Shown: in pieces, positions 16,067-25,631 of the stretch
Layout: each line of letters opens with the position of its first letter
Position numbering within the stretch: position 1 is the stretch's first letter
Source of the DNA: Candidatus Atribacteria bacterium
GTDB lineage: Bacteria; Atribacterota; JS1; SB-45; 34-128
Direction of reading: 5' to 3'
Length of the DNA: 33,410 bases
Assembly (NCBI GenBank): GCA_003451675.1
Contig: DMCY01000105.1
Location: 1 to 33,410 of the forward strand
Made by a program: the position numbers and the translations under genes
Notes under the pieces: generated by a model
Database searches by the model: none
Seen by the model: only the letters and a program-made list of their open reading frames with translations
What the model was told of the DNA's origin: nothing

Positions 16067-16116
16067 TTAGTCGTTAGTGAATAGTCGCTAGTCGTTAGTT
16101 TAGCAGTAACATATGG

Positions 16117-16177
16117 AATTGGTTGGTTAGTTGGTTGGTTGGTTAGTTGGTTAGTTAGTTAGTTGGTTAGTTGGTTA
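16117..16177. repeat. TTGGTTAG-type microsatellite array downstream of fhs
   Basis: An uninterrupted run of TTGG and TTAG tetramers in variable order, same class as 10131-10265. Strand-biased (only G and T with A), so the transcript would be U/G-rich. Confidence 0.8.
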
Positions 16178-16386
16178 AGAAGATAGAAGATAAGATAGTA
16201 TTGAGTATTGAGTATCGTGTAATTAGTTACTTGGTTGGTTGGTTACTTGGAACAAATTCGTTTCTCGTATCTCGTGCAAACTAGCGTATAGCATGTAGCG
16301 TAGAGCCATAGAACGCAGTAATAAGTAATATGTAATGGAGTAATATGTAGGGATAGATCTTATGTCTGCCCGAAATGAATTCAGTT

Positions 16387-16465
16387 GTCATTGCGAGCGA
16401 CCGCAGGGAGCGTGGCGATCCCGTACCTTTTGAGATTGCTTCGTCGTTTCACTCCTCGCAATGAC
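16387..16465. repeat. Dispersed imperfect palindrome between fhs and gcvH
   Basis: Begins GTCATTGCGAGCGACCGCAG and ends CTCCTCGCAATGAC, with GAGATTGCTTCGTCG inside. The left flank ATTCAGTT matches the outer arm of the copy at 13577-13684. Its right end runs straight into the 26-bp tandem array. Confidence 0.85.
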
Positions 16466-16569
16466 AAAAAGGAAAATCCATTCGCAATAAGAAAAAGGAA
16501 AATCCATTCGCAATGACAAAAAGGAAAATCCATTCGCAATGACAAAAAGGAAAATCCATTCGCAATAAG
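16466..16569. repeat. Four-unit tandem array of a 26-bp unit
   Basis: Four exact-length 26-bp units, each AAAAA plus GGAAAATCCATTCGCAAT and ending GAC or AAG. The order of unit ends is AAG, GAC, GAC, AAG. Each unit ends with the CGCAATGAC tail of the adjacent palindrome, so it seems to have grown out of that element's right end. Confidence 0.9.
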
Positions 16570-16952
16570 AAATACGTAATACGAGAAAAGGTTTTGAATT
16601 TTGAATTATGGTTTTACGCTTTTCGCTTTAACTTCTTAGCTTTATCCTAAACTGAAAACTAAAAACCGTAAACTAATTTTTCTTATCTAAAAACTAAATA
16701 AACAAAAACCAAAAACCAACAACTATCAGCTTAATTAACTGGTAGACTAATTTAATTGGTCAATTGGTTAATTGGTGAATCGGCCAATTGAATAATCTTG
16801 TATCTTGCAACTTGTATTTTAAACTATTCACTATTCACTAACGACTAATTAATAAAGAGGTGATGCTTGGAACTAATTAAATAAACTTATTTTACAAATT
16901 TTAATTATACAATAATCATTAAATAATAAAATGAATGGAGGAAAGATATCAA

Positions 16953-17339
16953 ATGAGTAATAAAGTTATAGAAAATTTATATTATACCAAAAGTGACGAA
17001 TGGTTAAAGGTAGAAGATAGTATCGGAACAATAGGAATTACTGATTATGCTCAGGATCAGCTAGGAGATATTGTTTACCTGGAAAAAATAGAAAAAGGGA
17101 AAAAATTAAAACAAGATGAAATCCTTACTACTATTGAATCAGTAAAAGCCGTATCTGATATAAAAACTCCGGTAACCGGTGAAGTAACCGAGTTAAACAT
17201 AAAAGTTATTGAAGACGTTTCCATTATCAACAAAGAACCCTATGCTGAAGGTTGGATTGCCAAAATAAAGATAGAAAATAAGGATGAATTAAAAAATCTA
17301 ATGAGCGCCCAAGAATATTCTGAATACAGAAAAGAATAG
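16953..17339 (+). CDS. gcvH: Glycine cleavage system H protein
   Basis: Lipoyl carrier that shuttles the aminomethyl group between the P and T proteins and is reoxidised by the L protein. From the chosen start it has 128 residues, normal. The lipoylated lysine is K65 in TTIESVKAVSDI, and the hybrid-motif frame (GITDYAQDQLGDIVYL before; TPVTGEVTELN after) matches the family. The frame opens at ATG 16935, but that ATG lies within the GGAGG Shine-Dalgarno serving ATG 16953, which gives the normal N-terminus. First gene of gcvH-gcvPA-gcvPB-gcvT; 13 bases separate it from gcvPA. Lipoate synthase, ligase and the L protein are not in the window. Confidence 0.95.
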   Translation: MSNKVIENLYYTKSDEWLKVEDSIGTIGITDYAQDQLGDIVYLEKIEKGKKLKQDEILTTIESVKAVSDIKTPVTGEVTELNIKVIEDVSIINKEPYAEGWIAKIKIENKDELKNLMSAQEYSEYRKE

Positions 17340-17352
17340 AGGTGTAATAAAT

Positions 17353-18696
17353 ATGAGATACATTCCCAATACCGAAGAACAAAAAAAGGAAATGCTGAAA
17401 GAGATTGGGGTTTCTTTTTTTGAAGACTTAATTGAAAGTGTTCCCCAAAGCCTTCAATTAAAAGAAAAATTAAATATTCCAGAGGCAATGTCAGAAAGCG
17501 AATTAGAAGATAAAATTTACCATATTGCTAAGAAGAACGCAGATTTTTATTCAATGAAACCTTTGTTAGGTGCTGCTTCCTACCGCCACTTTATCCCGGA
17601 AGCAGTAAAATTCCTTTTACAAAGAGAAGAGTTCTGGACCTGTTACACCCCTTATCAACCCGAATTGAGTCAAGGTACATTGCAATCTATATTTGAATAC
17701 CAGAGCTATATTTCCCGGCTTACCAAGATGGAGGTGATAATCCCCTCTATCTATGATGGTGCCTCAGCAACTGCCGAAGCAGCTTTAATGTCCCTAAGAC
17801 TAACTCATAAAAATAAAATTATTATATCGAATTTACTTCATCCTCATTATCGAGAAACAGTCAAAACCTATTTAGCTCCTCATGAAACAGAAATTATTAA
17901 TTTACCTTATAAAAACGGTTTGGTTGATATGGAAAAATTAAAAATCTTAATTGAGGAAGATGTAGCATCGATAATCATTCAAAGTCCTAATTTCTTTGGT
18001 GGCATAGAAAATATGGCAGAAATTTCCAAAATAGTGCATTCTAAAAGCGTACTGTTAATAAACGTAATTGTAGAAAGTATGTCCTTGGGAATTTTGAAAG
18101 CTCCCGGAGAGATGGGGGTTGATATCGTGGCTGGCAATGTCCAATCATTTGGAATGGATTTAAATTATGGCGGTCCCTACAATGCCTATTTAGCCACCAA
18201 AAAACAATATATCAGGCAGCTTCCCGGAAGAATCGTTGGAGAAACAGTCGATGTGGACGGAAAAAGGGCTTTTGTAATGACTATGCGGGCCCGGGAACAG
18301 GATATAAGGAGAGAAAGAGCAACTTCTAATATCTGCACCAACCATAATTTAAATGTTATTGCTGCTAATATTTATCTTTCTCTTATGGGCACTGAAGGTA
18401 TTTATCAACTTTCTCTTCTAAATGCTAAATCTGCCCATTATTTAGAAAACTTATTATTAAAATCCGGGAAATTTGAAAAAGTGTTTAATTATCCCTTCTA
18501 CAACGAATTTTTACTAAAAAGTAAAGAAGACATATCCACCATTAACAAAAAATTATTAGAAAATAATTTTATTCCTCCTCTCAAAATTTGTGAATTTTAT
18601 CGGGCGGATAATCTAAGGAATGTTTTACTCTTTGCAGTAACTGAAACATTAAGTAGGGATGATTTAAATAAAGCTGCTAAGATTCTTTCGGAATAA
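17353..18696 (+). CDS. gcvPA: Glycine dehydrogenase (decarboxylating) subunit 1
   Basis: The N-terminal-half subunit of split P protein, which together with GcvPB decarboxylates glycine and loads the aminomethyl group on lipoyl-GcvH. The 447 residues match split-type PA. Typical stretches: RYIPNTEEQKKEML at the start, SFLGAASYRHFIP-like LLGAASYRHFIPEAV, TPYQPELSQGTLQ, YDGASATAEAA, and RERATSNICTNHNLN near the C-terminal third. It lacks the cofactor lysine, as expected, since that lies in the PB subunit. ATG preceded by AGAGGTG. Split P protein is usual in Firmicutes, Thermotogae, archaea and several candidate phyla, unlike the fused enterobacterial form. Tightly packed with gcvH before and gcvPB after (12-base gap). 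Confidence 0.96.
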   Translation: MRYIPNTEEQKKEMLKEIGVSFFEDLIESVPQSLQLKEKLNIPEAMSESELEDKIYHIAKKNADFYSMKPLLGAASYRHFIPEAVKFLLQREEFWTCYTPYQPELSQGTLQSIFEYQSYISRLTKMEVIIPSIYDGASATAEAALMSLRLTHKNKIIISNLLHPHYRETVKTYLAPHETEIINLPYKNGLVDMEKLKILIEEDVASIIIQSPNFFGGIENMAEISKIVHSKSVLLINVIVESMSLGILKAPGEMGVDIVAGNVQSFGMDLNYGGPYNAYLATKKQYIRQLPGRIVGETVDVDGKRAFVMTMRAREQDIRRERATSNICTNHNLNVIAANIYLSLMGTEGIYQLSLLNAKSAHYLENLLLKSGKFEKVFNYPFYNEFLLKSKEDISTINKKLLENNFIPPLKICEFYRADNLRNVLLFAVTETLSRDDLNKAAKILSE

Positions 18697-18708
18697 GGAG
18701 GATTAGAT

Positions 18709-20214
18709 ATGAAATTAATATTTGAAAAAAGTATAAAAGGTAGAGGTGGTTATTCGCTACCTCAAGATTTATTTGATGATATTAAAATTGAAGAATGTTT
18801 ACCCGAATATGCAATCAGTAAAGATAAAAAAGTACTTAGTGAAGTATCTGAAGTAGATGTTGTTAGGCATTTTACTAAACTTTCTAAATTAAACTACGGC
18901 CTTGATGATGGTTTCTATCCCTTAGGTTCGTGCACCATGAAGTATAATCCCAAAATTAATGAGAAGTTAGCCTCTTTGGGTAATTTTATCTACGCCCACC
19001 CTTTAGCTCCTGAAGAAACCGTGCAGGGTTGTTTGGAGATTGCCTATGATTTAAATAAACTGCTCTGCGAAATAACCGGCATGGATGAATATACTATGGC
19101 CCCTGCTGCGGGAGCACACGGGGAACTAACCGGCATTCTCATTATGAGAAAATATTTTGTAGATCGCGGGGACATCCGCCATAAGATGCTAATTCCCGAT
19201 TCTGCTCATGGTACCAATCCTGCTTCAGCCGCTATGGGTGGGTTTCAAGTTGTTGAAGTAAAATCAAATGAAAAGGGAATGGTAGACCTTGTAGAATTAG
19301 CAAAACTGATGGACGAAGATACGGTCGGATTAATGTTAACCAATCCTAATACTGTAGGATTATTCGATGAAGGAATAGAAGAAATTGAAAAAATTGTCCA
19401 CGGTAAAGGTGGTCTGCTCTATTATGATGGAGCTAACCTTAATGCCTCCCTGGGAATTATCAGACCCGGAGATGCCGGTTTTGATGTAGTTCATCTTAAT
19501 CTACACAAAACCTTTTCTACCCCTCATGGAGGGGGTGGTCCCGGTGCAGGAGTAATCGGAGTAAAGAAAGACCTTATTCCTTACCTTCCCACTCCCAATG
19601 TTGCTTTTAATTCTGACCGAAAGAAATATTATCTATCAGATACAGGAGAAAAAAGCATAGGCATGGTAAGGGCATTCTGGGCTAATTTCTCGGTATTAGT
19701 TAAAACTTATGCTTGGATTCTTTCTATGGGACCTGATGGTCTTTACAATACCTCTGAAACGAGTATTATCAATGCCAATTATGTATTGGCAAAATTAAAA
19801 AAGTATTATAAACCATCTTATGACCGTTATTGTGGACACGAATGTACAATTACCGGAAGAGAGTATAAAAAATATGGGGTAAAAACCTTAGATATTGCAA
19901 AAAGAATAATGGACTATGGTATGCATCCACCAACCATTTATTTCCCTCATTTTGAACCTTATGCTGAAGAAACTATAATGGTAGAACCACCCGAATCGGA
20001 AAGTAAAGAAATTCTGGATAATTTTATTGATATTATGATAAAAATTTCTGATGAAGCCAAGACAAACCCTGAATTATTGACCACTGCTCCTCATAATACC
20101 CCCATTAGGAGGACTAATGATGCCTTAGCTGTAAAGAGAGCAATTTTGACTTATGATGATGAATTAAAAATAAAAGATGAACTAAAATACCAAGAAAAAG
20201 ATATTGATTTTTAA
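18709..20214 (+). CDS. gcvPB: Glycine dehydrogenase (decarboxylating) subunit 2
   Basis: Pyridoxal-phosphate-bearing subunit of the split P protein. The 501 residues are typical. The Schiff-base lysine is K267 in HLNLHKTFSTPHGGGGPG; other signatures are DGFYPLGSCTMKYNPK (67-82), TMAPAAGAHGELTG (129-142), DSAHGTNPASAA (164-175) and the C-terminal HHPPTIYFP-like MHPPTIYFPHFEPYAEETIMVEP segment. ATG follows GGAGG. The gap to gcvT is 16 bases, so the four gcv genes form a single operon. The reaction releases CO2 and needs lipoyl-GcvH as acceptor. Confidence 0.97.
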   Translation: MKLIFEKSIKGRGGYSLPQDLFDDIKIEECLPEYAISKDKKVLSEVSEVDVVRHFTKLSKLNYGLDDGFYPLGSCTMKYNPKINEKLASLGNFIYAHPLAPEETVQGCLEIAYDLNKLLCEITGMDEYTMAPAAGAHGELTGILIMRKYFVDRGDIRHKMLIPDSAHGTNPASAAMGGFQVVEVKSNEKGMVDLVELAKLMDEDTVGLMLTNPNTVGLFDEGIEEIEKIVHGKGGLLYYDGANLNASLGIIRPGDAGFDVVHLNLHKTFSTPHGGGGPGAGVIGVKKDLIPYLPTPNVAFNSDRKKYYLSDTGEKSIGMVRAFWANFSVLVKTYAWILSMGPDGLYNTSETSIINANYVLAKLKKYYKPSYDRYCGHECTITGREYKKYGVKTLDIAKRIMDYGMHPPTIYFPHFEPYAEETIMVEPPESESKEILDNFIDIMIKISDEAKTNPELLTTAPHNTPIRRTNDALAVKRAILTYDDELKIKDELKYQEKDIDF

Positions 20215-20230
20215 TCAGGAGGTTTAAAAA

Positions 20231-21355
20231 ATGGAAGAACAAGAACTATTATTAACTCCTCTTCATGAGGAACACTTAAAATTAAAAGCACGGATGATAC
20301 CATTTGATGGCTTTGATATGCCGGTCCAGTACACGGGTATTATTGAAGAACATTTTGCGGTAAGAGAAAGAGTGGGAATCTTTGATGTATCCCATATGGG
20401 AGAGATTGAATTGCGAGGAAAAGATGCCCTTCCCTTTGCTGATTATCTGGTAACCAATTCGTTAATGAAGATGAAAGACGGAGATATAAAATATTCTCCT
20501 TTATGTTATCCTCATGGTGGTCAGGTTGATGACCTCTTTGTCTATAAGGTACAGGATGATTTTGTACTTTTAGTAGTAAACGCCTCACCCAATTATTCAG
20601 TTAAAGATTATGACTGGATTGTAAAAAATAAAGGTAATTTTGATGTAGAAATATCCAACAAAAGTAGAGACTATGGTGAGGTGGCAGTTCAAGGTCCTGA
20701 CGCAATAAAACTTTTAAAACCTTTGGTAAAGGCAGATATTTCTCTTAATGAGTTAAAACGTTTCAAGTTTATTTTTGGTGAACTTTTTGAGAAGAAGATT
20801 CTTATCTCAAGAACTGGATACACAGGAGAAGATGGATTTGAAATTTATACCTTCAAATCTGAAGATATTGTTGATATCTGGCAGGGTATTCTTAAAGAGG
20901 GTGAAAAATACGATTTAAAACCATGTGGATTAGGATGTAGAGACACTACTCGATTTGAAGTCTGTTATTGGCTTTATGGTAACGATATTGATGAAACTGT
21001 AAACCCCTTAGAGAGCGGTCAAGGTTGGACAGTAAAATTTGACAAAGGAAACTTTATAGGAAAAGATGCTTTAATTAAGATAAAGGAGAAAGGAATTAAT
21101 AGAAAATTAGTAGGTCTTTATGTCCCTCAAGGTGGTATTCCCAGAAGCAAAATGGAAATAAAAAAAGATGGTAAAAAAATCGGATATATTACTTCCGGAA
21201 ATTATTGTCCATCTTTGAAAAAGGTTTATGCTATGGCTATTTTAGACCTTCCTTATACTGAAAAAGGTGATAAGGTAAATATAGCCATCAGAAATAAAGA
21301 AGTTGAAGCAGAAGTTGTAGAAATACCCTTTTTCCCACCCTTTAATAAAAGATAA
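20231..21355 (+). CDS. gcvT: Aminomethyltransferase (glycine cleavage T protein)
   Basis: Releases ammonia from aminomethyl-lipoyl GcvH and passes the C1 unit to tetrahydrofolate, giving 5,10-methylene-THF. The 374 residues are typical. It shows FDGFDMPVQYTGIIEEH (25-41), FDVSHMGEIELRG (51-63), the catalytic Asp at D101 in GGQVDDLFVYK, ISRTGYTGEDGFEIY, and CGLGCRDTTRFE, with the C-terminal barrel ending in YTEKGDKVNIAIR. ATG follows AGGAGG. Last gene of the operon; here gcvT comes last rather than first. No terminator is seen after it; the following 550 bases are repeats and a promoter. A dimethylglycine-type paralogue is unlikely given the context. Confidence 0.97.
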   Translation: MEEQELLLTPLHEEHLKLKARMIPFDGFDMPVQYTGIIEEHFAVRERVGIFDVSHMGEIELRGKDALPFADYLVTNSLMKMKDGDIKYSPLCYPHGGQVDDLFVYKVQDDFVLLVVNASPNYSVKDYDWIVKNKGNFDVEISNKSRDYGEVAVQGPDAIKLLKPLVKADISLNELKRFKFIFGELFEKKILISRTGYTGEDGFEIYTFKSEDIVDIWQGILKEGEKYDLKPCGLGCRDTTRFEVCYWLYGNDIDETVNPLESGQGWTVKFDKGNFIGKDALIKIKEKGINRKLVGLYVPQGGIPRSKMEIKKDGKKIGYITSGNYCPSLKKVYAMAILDLPYTEKGDKVNIAIRNKEVEAEVVEIPFFPPFNKR

Positions 21356-21909
21356 TTTAATTTGCCAATTAACCAATTTGCCAATTTTCCAATTAAGATA
21401 AAACAAGAAGATGTAAGGTGTAAGTAAAGAAATAAAATAAAAAATGCAAAGAGAGATGTAATACAAGATAATTGACCAATTAGCCAATGAACCAATTTAC
21501 CAATTAAATTAGTCGTTAGTGAATAGTGAATAGTCATTAGTATTAAAAATAAGATAGTTAAATTAAATAATTAACCAATTTACCAATTAAATAATAATAA
21601 ATAACATGCACACTTATTAATTCATCCACTACACTAAATATTAAAACTTAAAAAAAAACACAACATTTTTCTAAAAAAAGAAGGATTTTAATTTTTTTTA
21701 TAGTATATAGTTAATATTAGCTAAAATATTAAAAATGATACCTGCTAAAATATTTTTAGAGAAAGTGAGGTGATTTTTACAGATATCAAAAAATTGATCT
21801 TAAAGGAGGTAACGCTACAAAAAAATATTTGTAATAACTTTAATTATCTTTTTATCATAATCGTTAAACATTTTTTTTAATCCTGAAAAGATTTGAAAGG
21901 AGATTTACA
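21356..21909. other. Gap between gcvT and the symporter: repeats, promoter, long leader
   Basis: The left half is CCAATTAACCAATTTG-type words (21362-21395, 21473-21506, 21571-21591) and a TTAGTCGTTAGTGAATAGTG word (21508-21541). The right half holds a sigma-H-like promoter (21680-21708), a direct repeat GCTAAAATATT (21720-21730 and 21744-21754), a possible 36-codon GTG frame (21770-21880) and an orphan AAAGGAGG (21802-21809) with no start codon at proper distance. The true symporter Shine-Dalgarno, AAAGGAG, is at 21896-21902. Confidence 0.55.
21680..21708 (+). promoter_or_regulatory. Sigma-H-like promoter upstream of the symporter
   Basis: GAAGGATTT followed 11 bases later by ATAGTATAT, the same boxes and spacing as at 13992-14020; the surrounding AAAAAAAGAAGGATTTT is also shared. 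A start near 21715 gives a ~195-base leader before the symporter ATG. Confidence 0.5.
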
Positions 21910-23268
21910 ATGACTGCTATAATGGATTTCTTAACTGTACTTGATGATTTTGTCTGGGGACCACCCATGATGATAGTATTAGTAGGAACTGGAATATTCT
22001 TAACTATCCGCTTAGGATTCCCCCAATTTTTACATTCAAGTTATGCCTGGAAATTAATCTTTAAAGGTGCTTTTAAAAAAGATGTAGCACAACGTGGTGA
22101 AGGAGAAATTACTCCTTTTCAGGCCCTAACTTCAACCCTTGCTGCAACAGTGGGAAATGGTAATATCGCCGGAGTAGCCACGGCTGTCGCTGCTGGTGGC
22201 CCAGGTGCATTAGTATGGATGTGGCTTACTGCATTGGTTGGAATGTGTACAAAAATGTGTGAAGCTGCTTTGGGTGTAAAATATAGAATAAAAGACAAAG
22301 ATGGTGCTTATGCTGGTGGTTCAATGTATTTTATCGAAAAAGGTTTGGGACAAAAATGGCTGGGCTGGCTCTTCGCCTTCTTCGGAGCAATTTGTGCCTT
22401 TGGTATTGGAGATTGTGTCCAAACAAATTCTATGGCTCTGGTTGGTAATAGTGTTTTTAAAATACCAGTAGTAGTAACCGGTCTTGTAATAACCTTTTTA
22501 GTATGGATAGTTGTAGTAGGAGGAATTAAGCGTATAGGTGAAGTTACTGAAAAATTAGTTCCTTTTATGGCTGTCTTTTATATTGTCGGGGCATTAATTA
22601 TCATTATCGCTAAAATCAACCTTCTCCCCTGGGCGATTGGAGAAATATTTAGATCTGCCTTCACCGGAAGGGCTGCCTTCGGTGGATTTGCCGGGGCTAC
22701 TGTGGCTCAAGCTATGAGATTTGGAGTAGCAAGAGGAATATTCTCTAACGAAGCTGGTTTAGGAAGTGCAAGTATAGCTCATGCTGTTGCCCAGACCAAA
22801 CATCCGGTCCGTCAAGGAAGTATTGCTATGGTAGGAGTTATGATTGATACTCTGATTATTTGTTCTATGACCGGTATTGTTATTGTTATGACAAAATCTT
22901 TGGAAACTGGCCTTACCAGTACTGCCCTTACTGCTCATGCCTTTGGTTCTGTGTTAGGGGGAGTAGGAGGACCAATTGTTGCCATTGGTTCCCTATTGTT
23001 TGGTTACTCTACTATTATTACCTGGTGTTACTATGGTCAACAATGTTCCCGTTATATATTTGGACCTGTTGTGGTTAAACCTTATGCCTGGCTATTTGTT
23101 ATAGTTGCCTTTTTAGGCGCTGTAGTAAAAGTTCCTTTTGTTTGGTTGCTTACTGATGCCCTTAATGGAGCAATGGCCATTCCTAACTTAATCGGTCTAA
23201 TCTTTTTAAGTGGTGTAATGGCTAAAGAAGCAAAAGAATACTTCTCTAACCCAGAGCTTTTAGGATAA
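21910..23268 (+). CDS. Sodium:alanine/glycine symporter (AGCS family)
   Basis: Integral membrane transporter taking up a small neutral amino acid, alanine or glycine, with Na+. The 452 residues and about ten hydrophobic segments fit the family. The signature is PFQALTSTLAATVGNGNIAG (near 74-93), containing the substrate/ion-site GNGNIAG, followed by GARGIFSNEAG-like GVARGIFSNEAGLGSASIAHA (near 275-295) and TIITWCYYGQQC near the C-terminus. ATG follows GAAAGGAG. Its position behind the glycine cleavage operon, and a promoter matching that of the riboswitch-fhs unit, suggest glycine may be the main substrate; that is inference. It has its own promoter and a strong terminator at 23326-23370. Confidence 0.93.
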   Translation: MTAIMDFLTVLDDFVWGPPMMIVLVGTGIFLTIRLGFPQFLHSSYAWKLIFKGAFKKDVAQRGEGEITPFQALTSTLAATVGNGNIAGVATAVAAGGPGALVWMWLTALVGMCTKMCEAALGVKYRIKDKDGAYAGGSMYFIEKGLGQKWLGWLFAFFGAICAFGIGDCVQTNSMALVGNSVFKIPVVVTGLVITFLVWIVVVGGIKRIGEVTEKLVPFMAVFYIVGALIIIIAKINLLPWAIGEIFRSAFTGRAAFGGFAGATVAQAMRFGVARGIFSNEAGLGSASIAHAVAQTKHPVRQGSIAMVGVMIDTLIICSMTGIVIVMTKSLETGLTSTALTAHAFGSVLGGVGGPIVAIGSLLFGYSTIITWCYYGQQCSRYIFGPVVVKPYAWLFVIVAFLGAVVKVPFVWLLTDALNGAMAIPNLIGLIFLSGVMAKEAKEYFSNPELLG

Positions 23269-23325
23269 ACACTTAGATGAGGAGTAAGTAGATACATAAC
23301 CTTTAATTATCTAATCATACCAAAG

Positions 23326-23370
23326 AAAAAGCCTCTATACCTTTTTTCTCTTCTGGTATAGAGGCTTTTT
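23326..23370. terminator. Bidirectional intrinsic terminator between the symporter and groEL
   Basis: AAAAAGCCTCTATACC (23326-23341), a 13-base pyrimidine-rich loop, then the exact complement GGTATAGAGGCTTTTT (23355-23370). A-run on one side and U-run on the other let it work for both convergent genes (AGCS symporter on plus, groEL on minus). Confidence 0.95.
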
Positions 23371-23403
23371 TATATAAATATTCGCTTGCTTTGCTTTACT
23401 TAC

Positions 23404-25041
<1,638 letters not shown>

Positions 25042-25138
25042 TTATTTATCCTCCTTTTATATCTAACCTCTTTATATTTTTTCTTTCAAAAACTAAATTA
25101 TTTTTTAAATTAATTTTAATCTAAAAGTTTATATTTGA

Positions 25139-25441
25139 TTATTCAACGATTGCTAAAATATCTTTTTCGCTCAGAATGAGATAATCTTCATCATTGTCAC
25201 CTTTGATGTCTGTTCCAGAATATTTTGCATACACTACTTTATCTCCTTTTTTAACAGTCATAGGAATTATTTTCCCTTCTTTGTTAGTGCTGCCGGGTCC
25301 AACTGCCAATATTTCTCCTACCTGAGGCTTTTCCTTGGAAACGGTATCAGGAAGAAGAATTCCTCCTTTACTCTTCTCTTCTTCGAATACAGGTTTTATC
25401 AGTACCCGATCTCCTAGTGGTTTTAATTCCTTAACGTTCAT
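25139..25441 (-). CDS. groS: 10 kDa co-chaperonin GroES
   Basis: Heptameric lid of the GroEL chamber. The 100 residues are slightly above the usual 94-97. The mobile-loop region ([14 protein letters not shown], 16-29) with the GroEL-contacting GGILLP, the VGPG(S)TNKEGK turn and the final [13 protein letters not shown] ... [14 protein letters not shown] match the family. ATG follows AAAGGAGG. First gene of groES-groEL, with CIRCE and promoter just upstream. Confidence 0.98.
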   Translation of the reverse strand: MNVKELKPLGDRVLIKPVFEEEKSKGGILLPDTVSKEKPQVGEILAVGPGSTNKEGKIIPMTVKKGDKVVYAKYSGTDIKGDNDEDYLILSEKDILAIVE

Positions 25442-25485
25442 GCTCAGTAACCTCCTTTAATTAATATTTATATTTTATAAATTAA

Positions 25486-25512
25486 TTAGCACTCTCATAG
25501 TAAGAGTGCTAA
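25486..25512 (-). promoter_or_regulatory. CIRCE operator (HrcA binding site)
   Basis: A perfect match to the inverted repeat TTAGCACTC, nine bases, GAGTGCTAA. It lies in the groES 5' leader, 14 bases downstream of the -10 box, the typical place. It implies an HrcA repressor elsewhere in the genome. Confidence 0.97.
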
Positions 25513-25525
25513 AATTACCTTATAT

Positions 25526-25554
25526 ATAGTATAAAAACTTCCCTGGAAAAGCAA
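25526..25554 (-). promoter_or_regulatory. Sigma-70/A-type promoter of groES-groEL
   Basis: Minus strand TTGCTT (25549-25554), 17-base spacer, TACTAT (25526-25531). Transcription would start near 25519, just before the CIRCE element. Confidence 0.7.
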
Positions 25555-25631
25555 ACCTTATTATCGGCTATATTTAGCTATTTTCCGCAATATTCTACGA
25601 TTATAGGCTATCTATTACTTTTTTTTTCTAT

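Larger units (their letters stand above)
16067..16952. other. Gene-free repeat region between fhs and gcvH
   Basis: No gene found in ~880 bases. Contents in order: TTAGTCGTTAGTGAATAG words (16068-16100), a TTGGTTAG array (16117-16177), CGTATCTCGTG and TAGCGTATAGC words (16255-16300), AGTAATAAGTAATATG words (16318-16350), the imperfect palindrome (16387-16465), a 26-bp tandem repeat (16466-16569), a CCAATTG-type array (16750-16792) and an inverted TTCACTAACGACTAATTAAT word (16831-16853). The last ~80 bases are AT-rich and may hold the gcv promoter; the gcvH Shine-Dalgarno GGAGG is at 16937-16941. Confidence 0.65.

Noticed and set aside
16466..16569. CRISPR-like array
   Set aside because: Units are contiguous with no spacers and no cas genes are present; it is a plain tandem repeat.
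16850..16890. GAGGTGATGCTTGGAAC as a leader-peptide start before gcvH
   Set aside because: The ATG overlaps the GAGGTG and encodes only five codons.
16855..16952. Second glycine riboswitch ahead of gcvH
   Set aside because: No CCGAAGGGGCA or CTCTCAGG core; just AT-rich sequence with a Shine-Dalgarno.
21242..21537. Two minus-strand frames after gcvT
   Set aside because: They translate the CCAATTAACC-type repeats (runs such as IGKLVNWQIG) and the antisense of the gcvT end.
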